Positions 7,821 through 15,687 of a DNA stretch of 39,139 nucleotides are shown here, one piece after another. A program made the position numbers and the translations under genes. Under the pieces are notes generated by a model. It made no database searches, was not told the origin of the DNA, and was given only the letters and a program-made list of their open reading frames with translations. The stretch covers positions 1-39,139 of the forward strand of contig ONRU01000006.1 of NCBI GenBank assembly GCA_900320325.1, read 5' to 3'. Each line of letters opens with the position of its first letter. The first letter of the stretch is position 1. Source of the DNA: an uncultured Lachnospiraceae bacterium. GTDB taxonomy: Bacteria; Bacillota; Clostridia; Lachnospirales; Lachnospiraceae.

Positions 7821-8834
7821 TCAGTTTTCGTCAGGACGGATCCGGCTCAGGGCGATCACATCAAAGGGGAAGAAGCTCCTGGGATAGAGCAGGGCATAAT
7901 TGGCTTCCAGCAGCATCAGGTTGATATCCTCCAGGCTGCAGCCCATTTTGATGCCCATCTCGATGATGGTATCCCGGGCGCTGCGGCTGCGGGGCCGGGT
8001 CATACGGCCGAAAAAATCCTGGATGACATTGACCGAGCAGGTCTGATCGCCTTTGTAATACAGCTGGTCATATATATAAGGTAAGGCTTTGTCCTCCAGT
8101 CCTTCCCGTTTGATAAAGGCGGCCCGGAAATCCGCTCTTTTATTGCTGAAATCGCAGTAGGAGACCAGAGAGATCCGGTTCCTGCATTCCGAAAGGAAGG
8201 CATCTGCCTGCGCAGTTTCTTTCCAGCTGTCAAAAACGCTGTAATCCGCGTTTTTAACATGCAGGTCCGCCAGTCCCAGCTCCCGCAGGACAAAGGAGGC
8301 GAACAGGATGCTGTCTCCGCACTCGTGCTCCCGCAGCCAGGCAAAGATACAGCGCAGGGCTTCATTGCGCCGGTTCTCCGGCAGGCTGTAGGTGGAAGTG
8401 AACAGACCCGGATGATGCAGTTCCATCAGGATATGTTCCACAGCCTGCTCGTCCGGGATGGGGCAGGTGCCCAGAATGACCTTGAGGACCACGTCCCGGC
8501 CGGGCACACGGAAATTGGAGGCATGCGCCTTGAACATGGACAGCTCCTGAGGCGAGATTCCCAGGCGTCTGGCGTAGTCCTTGCCGGATTCACCCGCGCC
8601 CCTGCCGGAGGCCAGCAGGTCTTCGGCCCGGTCCCGGCCCGTCGGATTTACGATCTGCCAGGTGCTGTCTTCGGCGCTGATAATGACATAGGAATTATGG
8701 TCCTGGATGATCCTGACGGATTCGGATGTGATCCGGTTCATGGTCATCCTGGTATCGTTGCCGTAGCCGGGATCGCCGGCGGAAATGTTTGTGGCGGAGG
8801 CGGCTGTGTTCTTGTCTGTATTTATCAGATTCAT
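7821..8834 (-). CDS. Unknown 337-residue protein with a helical C-terminal module, first gene of the cluster
   Basis: Function not recognised. The N-terminus is low-complexity (Ser/Ala/Gly). Residues about 30-75 include SYVIISAEDSTWQIVNPTG, and a mainly helical middle region follows. The C-terminal 65 residues (RSARDTIIEMGIKMGCSLED..., then NYALLYPRSFFPFDVIALS) follow a pattern I associate with small helical modules at the ends of many Lachnospiraceae regulators and kinase-associated proteins: RDxII, LGL-like helix, ExNxLLxxAxYxxLYPR, D-I-AL. Those modules are thought to act in protein-protein contact. It heads the transcript, with AAGGAG before the ATG and a promoter 110 bases upstream, and is separated by about 125 bases from the pseudokinase gene. 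A role as sensor or adaptor is inference. Confidence 0.75.
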   Translation of the reverse strand: MNLINTDKNTAASATNISAGDPGYGNDTRMTMNRITSESVRIIQDHNSYVIISAEDSTWQIVNPTGRDRAEDLLASGRGAGESGKDYARRLGISPQELSMFKAHASNFRVPGRDVVLKVILGTCPIPDEQAVEHILMELHHPGLFTSTYSLPENRRNEALRCIFAWLREHECGDSILFASFVLRELGLADLHVKNADYSVFDSWKETAQADAFLSECRNRISLVSYCDFSNKRADFRAAFIKREGLEDKALPYIYDQLYYKGDQTCSVNVIQDFFGRMTRPRSRSARDTIIEMGIKMGCSLEDINLMLLEANYALLYPRSFFPFDVIALSRIRPDEN

Positions 8835-8916
8835 GGAAAATCTCCTTTTTAACTTTCTGTGTATGACAGGGCGCCTTCCGGCGCGGAACAGAGGGAAGAC
8901 AGACTGCCTTCCCTTC

Positions 8917-8944
8917 CTGAGAACCTTATTCTGAGAACCTTATT
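8917..8944. repeat. Perfect 14-bp tandem duplication in the cluster leader
   Basis: CTGAGAACCTTATT occurs twice back to back (8917-8930, 8931-8944). The distal copy overlaps the -10 box of the minus-strand promoter, so the duplicated unit covers the transcription start and early leader. Confidence 0.95.
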
Positions 8945-8970
8945 ATAGTACGATTCCGCGGACAGTGAAA
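8942..8970 (-). promoter_or_regulatory. Promoter of the kinase/GTPase cluster
   Basis: On the minus strand TTTCAC (8965-8970), a 17-bp spacer, then perfect TATAAT (8942-8947). It directs transcription into the gene starting at 8834. Confidence 0.6.
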
Positions 8971-9060
8971 ACAGTTTTGGCCTGTATTCACAGATGATTC
9001 ACACTTGCAAAATGAACTAAATCCAATACTATAGTCATGATTATTGCGACAATTGCAACA

Positions 9061-9084
9061 ACTTGTTTATTTACTTGTTTATTT
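9061..9084. repeat. Perfect 12-bp tandem duplication upstream of the dlt-like promoter
   Basis: ACTTGTTTATTT occurs twice in tandem (9061-9072, 9073-9084), ending 15 bases before the -35 box at 9100. It could be a double regulator site or an UP-like element. Confidence 0.95.
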
Positions 9085-9099
9085 TTAGGGAGTTCAGGA

Positions 9100-9128
9100 T
9101 TGACAAAAGACTGCTGTCGGGGTATAGT
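9100..9128 (+). promoter_or_regulatory. Strong sigma-70-type promoter of the dlt-like operon
   Basis: Consensus TTGACA (9100-9105), 17-bp spacer, TATAGT (9123-9128). The expected transcript start near 9135 leaves a leader of about 150 bases before the ATG at 9286. Confidence 0.75.
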
Positions 9129-9206
9129 ACCGATGCTCTTCTTTATTATAAATATAATAATTATCAATATAATAGCAGAGCGGGAATGATAGTTTTTCTG
9201 TAGGAA

Positions 9207-9221
9207 TCTGTTTTAAACAGA
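9207..9221. promoter_or_regulatory. 15-bp palindrome in the dlt-like leader
   Basis: TCTGTTT-T-AAACAGA is a perfect inverted repeat 65 bases before the first gene. It may be an operator or a small hairpin; there is no U-run, so it is not a terminator. Confidence 0.35.
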
Positions 9222-9285
9222 GATTGTCGACATGGTCCGGCCAGGCCCTTCCGGAATCCGGAGCAGGCCGGAGACAGGAGTCTGT

Positions 9286-10809
9286 ATGTATAAAAATGTA
9301 TTGGAATATCTGGAGAAAACAGCGGCAGGCGCGGCGGCGGACAGAGGTGTATCCGACGTCGATACTTTTATGACATATCCTGCTTTTGTGGAAATGGCAA
9401 GAAACGCCGGCGCGGCAATGACCGGGCTGGTGCCTGCCGGCAGGCCGGTGGCGGTCTTTGCCGAAAAAGGCGTGCGTACACTGGCGGCCATGATCGGCGT
9501 CGTATACAGCGGCGGCTTTTATGTCAGCATCAACCCGGAGCAGCCGGCGGAACGGATCGCCAGGATCCTGCGGGTGCTGGATCCCGCGCTGGTGATCGTC
9601 TCTGAGGAAATGAAGGAAACACTGCTGGCCGCAGGCTTTGCGGGACAGATCCTGGATCTGGACGCGACTGTGGAACATCAGGGAACGGAAGAGGAATTCG
9701 CGGCCCTGGACAGGGTCCGGGAGCAGAGCGGCAGAGATGATATCCTCTACGGTGTATTCACATCCGGATCCACCGGAGATCCCAAGGGAATCATCATCAG
9801 CCATGGCGCGGTCATTGATTTCATCGGTCACTTTACGGAAATCTTTGAGATCAGCGAAAAGGACATCATTGGCAATCAGGCGCCCTTTGACTTTGACGTA
9901 TCTGTCAAGGATATTTACTCCTCTTTCTTCACGGGAGCGGGCCTGGTACTGATTCCCCGGACCTATTTCTCCACGCCGCCGGTCCTGCTGGACTATATCT
10001 GTGACCGCCATGTGACGGTCCTGATCTGGGCTGTATCCGCCCTGTGTCTGGTATCCGGCCTGAAGGGCTTCGGCTACCGGATCCCCGACCAGCTGCGGAT
10101 CGTCATGTTCAGCGGTGAGGTCATGCCGGTCCGCCACCTGACCATGTGGCAGAAGGCCCTGCCGGAAGCGGAATTCGTCAATCTGTACGGACCTTCCGAG
10201 ATCACCTGCAATTCCAACTATTACCGGATCGACAGGATCTTTGAGAAGACGGAGAAGATTCCGATCGGCGAAGCCTTCCCCGGACGTGAGGTCTTCCTGC
10301 TGGATGAATCCCTGCAGCCTGTTACGGAGACCGGAAAGAGCGGAGAGATCTGCGTAGCCGGCGAATCCCTGGGTTCGGGCTATTATCATAATCCGGAACA
10401 GACCGCCAAACATTTCATCATGTATCCCGCCGCAGGCCCGGACAGCCGTCCGATCTACAGGACCGGCGATGTGGCCTACAGGGGAGAGGACGGCCAGCTT
10501 TACTTCGCGGGCCGCGCCGACTTCCAGATCAAGCATATGGGACACAGGATCGAGCTGGAAGAGATCGAGACCCATCTGGGCAATGTGGAAGGTGTTTCCA
10601 GAGCCGTCTGCATCTATGACCAGAATAAGAGCAGGATCTATGCCTTCTACACGGGCGATACGGACAGTAAAACGATCCGTACCGTATTAAAGAGCAGGAT
10701 TCCTGTCTATATGGTACCCAATAAATTTGTGAAACTGGACACCATGCCCCTCAATAAGAACGGCAAGATCGACCGGGCAGCCCTCAGAAAGGAACAGGGG
10801 ATTTCATGA
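9286..10809 (+). CDS. DltA-like amino acid adenylation enzyme
   Basis: 507 residues, close to DltA. It belongs to the ANL superfamily and should activate an amino acid with ATP and load it on a carrier protein in the cytosol. Visible motifs: FTSGSTGDPKG (158-168), DltA-like FDFDVSVKDIYSS (201-213), NLYGPSE, YRTGDVAY, GRADFQIKHMGHRIE and C-terminal NKNGKIDR with the catalytic lysine. The region that in DltA reads like WVSTPSF is here WAVSALCLV, so the substrate need not be D-alanine. I chose ATG 9286 because ACAGGAG lies 6 bases before it; an upstream in-frame GTG at 9232 has no ribosome site. It is first in the operon and overlaps the next gene by an ATGA. Confidence 0.85.
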   Translation: MYKNVLEYLEKTAAGAAADRGVSDVDTFMTYPAFVEMARNAGAAMTGLVPAGRPVAVFAEKGVRTLAAMIGVVYSGGFYVSINPEQPAERIARILRVLDPALVIVSEEMKETLLAAGFAGQILDLDATVEHQGTEEEFAALDRVREQSGRDDILYGVFTSGSTGDPKGIIISHGAVIDFIGHFTEIFEISEKDIIGNQAPFDFDVSVKDIYSSFFTGAGLVLIPRTYFSTPPVLLDYICDRHVTVLIWAVSALCLVSGLKGFGYRIPDQLRIVMFSGEVMPVRHLTMWQKALPEAEFVNLYGPSEITCNSNYYRIDRIFEKTEKIPIGEAFPGREVFLLDESLQPVTETGKSGEICVAGESLGSGYYHNPEQTAKHFIMYPAAGPDSRPIYRTGDVAYRGEDGQLYFAGRADFQIKHMGHRIELEEIETHLGNVEGVSRAVCIYDQNKSRIYAFYTGDTDSKTIRTVLKSRIPVYMVPNKFVKLDTMPLNKNGKIDRAALRKEQGIS

Positions 10810-12008
10810 CAGACAGAATGCGAAAGGTGCTGGAAGGCATCATCAGAGAGAGAAAAACACCTTCTTATCTATTTGATATCGACGCCCTGCAGGCGGAGAC
10901 CGACAGGTTCCGGCGCTGCCTGGGCGGAGAGATCGGCCTGAATTATTCCATGAAGGCCAATTCTTTTATTACAAGGGCCATGGCCTCCTTTGTGGACAGG
11001 ATCGAAGTGTGCTCCATGGGCGAATTCAGGATCTGCCGTGACCTGGGCCTCGCGCCTGAAAAGCTCTTCATTTCCGGTGTCCTGAAGAAGGAAGCGGATC
11101 TGGAGGAGATCCTGGCTTACGCGGGAAACGGCGCTCTGTATACAGCGGAGTCACCGGATCAGTTCCGCCAGCTGGCAGCCTGGGCGGCCGCCCATGAGAC
11201 AGAGCTGCGCGTCTATCCCCGCCTGACCAGCGGCAACCAGTTCGGCATGGACGCGGATACGGTCCGCGGACTTGTCATGGAAGCGAGAGACCTGCCTTAT
11301 CTGACGGTCGAAGGCATCCATTTCTTCTCCGGTACCATGAAGAAGACGCTCCGGCGCCATCAGAAGGAACTGGATATGCTGGATTCCTTCCTGCTTTCCC
11401 TGCAGGAAGCCGGCTGCGGCGTGACCCATCTGGAATACGGCACCGGTTTCGCGGTCCCTTATTTCGATCCCGTCAAGGAAGTCACGACCCGGGATGAGAA
11501 TCTGACGGCTTTCGCGGAGATGACCCGCGCCATGACCTGGAAAGGCCGGGTCAATATTGAAATGGGACGGGCCCTTTCGGCCTGCTGCGGTTACTACATG
11601 ACTGCGATCCTGGACCAGAAGGTCTCGGACGGGACCGGCTGGATCATCACCGACGGCGGCATCCACCAGATCGGTTATGACGGCCAGATCAAGGGCATGT
11701 ACAAGCCCTTTATAACCCTGCTCAGAGGCAGTGAAGAAAACAGAAAAGAATGGCCGGTCAGCCAGTGGACGGTCTGCGGCTCCCTGTGTACCGTGAATGA
11801 CATTCTCTGCAGGGACCTGGAACTGGACCAGCCCCAGAAGGGGGATGTACTGGTCTTTGAAAGAGCCGGCGCTTACTGCGTGACAGAAGGCATGGCCCTG
11901 TTCCTCAGCCATGAGCTGCCGGAGATCCTCCTGTATTCCGACAGGGACGGACTCTTCTGCGCCAGAGAAATGATGGAGACCTGCGACCTCAACCGCGGCA
12001 GGCTCTGA
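10806..12008 (+). CDS. Fold-III PLP-dependent decarboxylase (LysA/ornithine decarboxylase family)
   Basis: 400 residues. The alanine-racemase-like barrel carries the PLP lysine in NYSMKANSF (Lys50), a VCSMGEF stretch, HFFSGTM, the phosphate-binding EYGTGF and EMGR in place of EPGR. The C-terminal CGSLCTVNDILCRD matches the CxxxD active-site region of group IV decarboxylases. It is coupled by ATGA to the adenylation gene, not to a lysine or polyamine gene. In butirosin synthesis BtrK, a relative, decarboxylates glutamate while it is bound to a carrier protein. By analogy (inference) this enzyme may decarboxylate the amino acid loaded by the neighbouring ligase, or supply a free amine. Confidence 0.83.
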   Translation: MTDRMRKVLEGIIRERKTPSYLFDIDALQAETDRFRRCLGGEIGLNYSMKANSFITRAMASFVDRIEVCSMGEFRICRDLGLAPEKLFISGVLKKEADLEEILAYAGNGALYTAESPDQFRQLAAWAAAHETELRVYPRLTSGNQFGMDADTVRGLVMEARDLPYLTVEGIHFFSGTMKKTLRRHQKELDMLDSFLLSLQEAGCGVTHLEYGTGFAVPYFDPVKEVTTRDENLTAFAEMTRAMTWKGRVNIEMGRALSACCGYYMTAILDQKVSDGTGWIITDGGIHQIGYDGQIKGMYKPFITLLRGSEENRKEWPVSQWTVCGSLCTVNDILCRDLELDQPQKGDVLVFERAGAYCVTEGMALFLSHELPEILLYSDRDGLFCAREMMETCDLNRGRL

Positions 12009-12021
12009 TAACGGAGGTAAC

Positions 12022-13620
12022 ATGGGATATCATACAAATCTATACCTGCTGGTATTCCTGCCGGCAGTGCTGCTGCTGTATCAGCTGACGCCCAGAAAAT
12101 TCAGGCCCTATACACTGCTTGCGGCCAGTTATGCTTATTTCTTTGTCATGAGCAGAATGCTCTTTCTGGTCCTGGCAGGCCTGACCGCGGCCACCCACTG
12201 GTTCGGCCTGTGGATTTTTTCAACAGACGCGGCGGGCAGGGAAGCCCTGGCCGGCGCGGATAAGACACAGAAAAAGGAACTGAAAAAGCAGTTCCAGGAT
12301 AAGAAGCGGCATGTCCTGCAGCTGGGCATCCTGCTGATCCTGGCAGTTCTTTTCTACGCCCAGTATCTGACCTGGACGGTAGGCAACCTGAACAGTCTGT
12401 TCAGCGTGCTGGGGACTTCGATCACCATTCCCGCCATTAAGACCTTTTTCCCGATCGGTATTTCCTTCTATTCCATGGAGGCCATCGGCTATCTGGCGGA
12501 TGTGTACTGGGACAGGATCCCCGTGGAGCGGAACCTGGCCAAACTGGCCCTGTTCCTGGCATTCTTCCCCCAGCTGATGGAGGGACCCATTGCCCGTTAT
12601 ACCGATACGGCAGATCAGCTGTGGAAGGGGAATCCCCTGCGGCTGACCAATATTTCGGAAGGCTTCTGCAGGATCCTCTGGGGACTTTTCAAGAAAATGA
12701 TCGTGGCGGACCGTCTGGCCAAGGTGGTCGATATGATCTTCGACAATTACCGGAGTTTTCACGGATATCTGATCATCTTCAGCGCCATCGCCTATACGGT
12801 CCAGCTGTATATGGAATTTTCCGGATCCATTGATATCGTCATCGGCAGCGCCAGAATGTTCGATGTCCGGCTGCCGGAGAACTTCAACCAGCCCTTCGCG
12901 GCCGAGAGCTCCGGCGAGTTCTGGCGCAGATGGCATATGTCCCTGGGCACCTGGTTCAAGAATTACCTGTTCTATCCGGTGACCGTTTCCAAACCGGTCA
13001 AGAACTGGAGCAAGACCGCCAGAAAGAAATACGGCAAGTATGCCTCCATGGTCGGTACTTCCGCCATGGCCCTGCTGCCGGTCTGGCTGGCAACGGGTAT
13101 CTGGCACGGTCCCCGCTGGACCTATCTTTTCTACGGTTTTTATTATTTTGTGATCCTGCTGGCGGAAGTGGCCATCAGTCCCCCCTGGCAGGAATTTGCC
13201 AAAGCCCACGGGATCAATACGGATGCCCGCTGGTATCACCTGCTGCTGCGGTTCAAGACATGGATCGTGATCTTTATCGGTGAGCTCTTCTTCAGGGCGG
13301 AGACCATGACCAAGGCCCTGCACATGTTCGCCAGTATTTTCAGGGGCTTCCATCCCGATCATACCCTTGCGGAGATTTTCCTCAACCCGGACAATATCAG
13401 CCTGCAGGCCGCGGATTATATGGCGGTCGTGGCCGGTGTGATCGTAGTCGCAGTCGTGGGCCATTATCGTGAGAAAGGTGTTCCGGTCATGGAAAAGATC
13501 CAGACTGCCAGGACACCTGTCCGCTGGGCGGTCTATTACGCACTGATCATGGCGATCCTGTATTTCGGCGCGTACGGCGCCGGCTTTATGCCGGTAGACC
13601 TGATCTACGCGGGATTCTGA
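12022..13620 (+). CDS. MBOAT-family acyltransferase (DltB/AlgI-like)
   Basis: 532 residues with about ten or more TM helices. MBOAT marks are FWRRWHMSLGTWFKNYLFYP (about 302-321) and GIWHGPRWTYLFYG (about 354-367), the latter with the conserved active-site histidine; GPIARY is also present. DltB and AlgI pass acyl groups from the cytosolic side to an acceptor outside the cell. Here it should export the group prepared by the two preceding enzymes onto teichoic acid, glycan or another surface polymer. GGAGG lies 7 bases before the ATG, and the gene is 13 bases after the decarboxylase stop. It is somewhat longer than typical DltB; the extra length is the basic cytosolic loop around residues 75-95. 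Confidence 0.9.
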   Translation: MGYHTNLYLLVFLPAVLLLYQLTPRKFRPYTLLAASYAYFFVMSRMLFLVLAGLTAATHWFGLWIFSTDAAGREALAGADKTQKKELKKQFQDKKRHVLQLGILLILAVLFYAQYLTWTVGNLNSLFSVLGTSITIPAIKTFFPIGISFYSMEAIGYLADVYWDRIPVERNLAKLALFLAFFPQLMEGPIARYTDTADQLWKGNPLRLTNISEGFCRILWGLFKKMIVADRLAKVVDMIFDNYRSFHGYLIIFSAIAYTVQLYMEFSGSIDIVIGSARMFDVRLPENFNQPFAAESSGEFWRRWHMSLGTWFKNYLFYPVTVSKPVKNWSKTARKKYGKYASMVGTSAMALLPVWLATGIWHGPRWTYLFYGFYYFVILLAEVAISPPWQEFAKAHGINTDARWYHLLLRFKTWIVIFIGELFFRAETMTKALHMFASIFRGFHPDHTLAEIFLNPDNISLQAADYMAVVAGVIVVAVVGHYREKGVPVMEKIQTARTPVRWAVYYALIMAILYFGAYGAGFMPVDLIYAGF

Positions 13621-13627
13621 GGTGAAT

Positions 13628-14671
13628 ATGAAGAATACAATTAAATCGATCGGCAGGGTGGCTTTGTTCCTGGTTATTCTGGTCGTGCTGCTGCAGATCA
13701 CCAATAAGGTCTTTGACCCCGGTTACTGGTTCCCGTCCGGCTGGATCCAGGACCGTACAGCCCGGTTTGCCCAGCTTTCCCTGGAGGAGGAGGGTACACT
13801 GGATGTACTGAATGTGGGAGACTCCGAAAGCCTTTCCGCCATCATCCCCATGGAACTGTGGCATGATCAGGGAATCACCAGCTTTAACTGCGGCTGTGAC
13901 GGCATGCGGCTGCCGGAATGCTATACGACCCTGCGGACAGCTTTTCAGAAGCAGAAGCCCAAGGTCGTTCTGCTGGAGACAGGCCTGCTCTACCGTCTGG
14001 ACTTTGACCAGGACTACCAGTCCCTGGTGGCGGAGAATATCTATTATTACTTCTATGGCCTGCGCTACCACAATATGTGGAAGAGCTTTGCCAACCAGAA
14101 GGGGGTCCGGGCTTATTTCAAGGGCTATGTGGTCAACAACTGCATCGGCGTCTATGAAGGACCCGAAGACTACATGATCGAGACAAAGGAGGCGGACCAG
14201 GTCACGACCCGGAACAAGCGCTTTTTCAAAGCTATTATGAATCTCTGCGAAAGGGAAGGCGTGGAGGTGGTCCTCTACAGTGTCCCGGCCCCGGTCAACT
14301 ATAATACCTACAAGCATAATGGTATCCAGATGCTGGCAGATGAGTACGGCCTCAAATATATTGATTTCAATATGAACTGGAAAGAGATCGGAATCGACTG
14401 GTCCAAAGATTCCCAGGACCGCGGCGACCATCTGAACCGGGACGGCGGGATCAAGCTGTCCACATGGCTGGGCAACTGGCTGATGGACGAGTTCGACCTG
14501 CCGGACCACCGGTCCGACCCGGAACTGGCGGAGCAATGGGATTATCTGTATGATTACTGCGAATATACATCGGATGTCCTGAAAGGAACCAACACCGGTA
14601 ATGTGACAGAAGAGATGCGGGAAAAACTGACGGTGGACGGAGATTTCCGTCAGCCCGGCTATGACAGATAA
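13628..14671 (+). CDS. Membrane-anchored SGNH/DltD-like protein
   Basis: 347 residues with an N-terminal membrane anchor (about 10-25: RVALFLVILVVLLQI), the rest outside. The SGNH nucleophile lies in NVGDSES (Ser66), and GDHLNRDGG near residue 270 supplies the usual Asp/His pair. DltD and AlgX/AlgJ proteins do the last acyl transfer or act with MBOAT partners on surface polymers, and this gene follows the MBOAT gene directly. I prefer ATG 13628; an in-frame GTG at 13622 is possible, but the GAGGTG ribosome site overlaps it. Whether it transfers or removes the group is not decided by sequence. Confidence 0.82.
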   Translation: MKNTIKSIGRVALFLVILVVLLQITNKVFDPGYWFPSGWIQDRTARFAQLSLEEEGTLDVLNVGDSESLSAIIPMELWHDQGITSFNCGCDGMRLPECYTTLRTAFQKQKPKVVLLETGLLYRLDFDQDYQSLVAENIYYYFYGLRYHNMWKSFANQKGVRAYFKGYVVNNCIGVYEGPEDYMIETKEADQVTTRNKRFFKAIMNLCEREGVEVVLYSVPAPVNYNTYKHNGIQMLADEYGLKYIDFNMNWKEIGIDWSKDSQDRGDHLNRDGGIKLSTWLGNWLMDEFDLPDHRSDPELAEQWDYLYDYCEYTSDVLKGTNTGNVTEEMREKLTVDGDFRQPGYDR

Positions 14672-14683
14672 GGAAGAGACGGC

Positions 14684-15556
14684 ATGCTGGAAAAGAAATA
14701 CAGAGGGATCATCGGCCTGGACCTGGACGGAACACTGCTGGATCCCGATAAAGTGCTGCGGCCGGAGACCCGGCGGTCTCTGGAAAAGGCCATTGCGGCC
14801 GGCTACTGCATCGTGCCGGTCACGGGCCGTCCCTTCGGAGGGCTCCCCGCTGCCCTGATGGAGATCAGGGGAATCCATTACGCGGTCACAGCCAATGGCG
14901 CGGCCATCTACCGGATCGATGACTTTGCCGGGGGCCTCTGGCATCCCATCCATGAAGATATGCTGGCGGATGAGACGGTCCTGAAGATCCTGGATTTTCT
15001 GGAGGGGTATCATGTGATCCCCGACTGTATGGTCGAGGGGCATGGGACCATGCCCGCCTGGGGCTATGAAGCCATCGGACAGATCGGGATCGCCCCGGCC
15101 ATGGCGGCCTACCTGCGTTCGGACCGGCGTTTCGTACCCGACCTGAAGGAGTTTGTACGGCAGCATTCCGGACGTGTCTGCAAAATGACCGTGGATTTCT
15201 TCCTGAATGACGGGGGCGCAGCCCTGAAAGAGTCCCTGCGGGAGCCTCTTAAGGCCATGGGAGACCTGAATGTGGTATCCGGCGGAGTCCATAACCTGGA
15301 GATCACCAACCGGACAGCTGCCAAAGGGCTGGGAATCCTGACACTGGCGCGGCTGCTGGACGTGGATCCCGCAAGGACCATGGCCTGCGGGGATGACGGC
15401 AATGATCTGGATATGATCCGCAGGGCCGCTTTCGGCGCGGCCATGGCCAACGCGGCCCCCGAAGTCAGGGAGCAGGCGGATTATGTGACGGATTCCAACG
15501 AGCGTAACGGTGCCGGAAAAGCCATCGAATACTTTATGGAACTGATGGACCGGTGA
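14684..15556 (+). CDS. Cof-type HAD-IIB phosphatase
   Basis: 290 residues. HAD motif I GLDLDGTLLD (11-20) has the nucleophile Asp13 and Asp15, motif II is PVTGRP, and motif IV ACGDDGNDLDMI is near residue 233. The Cof type usually hydrolyses sugar phosphates or flavin mononucleotide in the cytosol. It lies 12 bases after the dlt-like genes with AAGGAAGAG before the ATG and is followed by a terminator, so it is the last gene of that transcript. A link to the surface modification is possible, but these enzymes are promiscuous and often unrelated passengers. Confidence 0.88.
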   Translation: MLEKKYRGIIGLDLDGTLLDPDKVLRPETRRSLEKAIAAGYCIVPVTGRPFGGLPAALMEIRGIHYAVTANGAAIYRIDDFAGGLWHPIHEDMLADETVLKILDFLEGYHVIPDCMVEGHGTMPAWGYEAIGQIGIAPAMAAYLRSDRRFVPDLKEFVRQHSGRVCKMTVDFFLNDGGAALKESLREPLKAMGDLNVVSGGVHNLEITNRTAAKGLGILTLARLLDVDPARTMACGDDGNDLDMIRRAAFGAAMANAAPEVREQADYVTDSNERNGAGKAIEYFMELMDR

Positions 15557-15612
15557 GCATATATATGCATTCTTTTTGGGATTTTTTTGTTTTTTCCCAC
15601 AGAAAAATATCG

Positions 15613-15618
15613 TATAAT
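15613..15618 (+). promoter_or_regulatory. Possible -10 box upstream of the NhaC-type gene
   Basis: TATAAT at 15613-15618 follows a T-rich stretch; the best -35 (TTGTTT, 15588-15593) has a long 19-bp spacer. The start of transcription would fall in the following terminator hairpin, so this promoter is uncertain. Confidence 0.3.
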
Positions 15619-15619
15619 A

Positions 15620-15658
15620 AAGCCTGTGCGGTCTGAAAAGGCCCGCGCAGGCTTTTTA
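15620..15658 (+). terminator. Intrinsic terminator after the dlt-like operon
   Basis: AAGCCTG-GCGG pairs with CCGCGCAGGCTT and is followed by TTTTAAT. Confidence 0.8.
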
Positions 15659-15687
15659 ATCTTACTTGAGAAGGGGGAAATAACACT

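Larger units (their letters stand above)
8835..9285. other. Divergent control region between the kinase/GTPase cluster and the dlt-like operon
   Basis: AT-rich, 451 bases, no gene. It holds promoters in both directions (8942-8970 minus, 9100-9128 plus), two perfect tandem duplications (8917-8944 and 9061-9084), a TTGCGACAATTGCAA element with TTGC/GCAA ends near 9046-9060, an AT-only stretch near 9140-9175 and a palindrome at 9207-9221 in the plus-strand leader. Confidence 0.7.

Noticed and set aside
9232..9285. Upstream GTG start for the adenylation gene
   Set aside because: No ribosome site, and the extra 18 residues do not match DltA-type N-termini, while ATG 9286 has ACAGGAG.
15620..15658. 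Hairpin before the NhaC-type gene as an attenuator or riboswitch terminator
   Set aside because: There is no room for an aptamer between the possible promoter and the hairpin; it is better explained as the terminator of the upstream operon.
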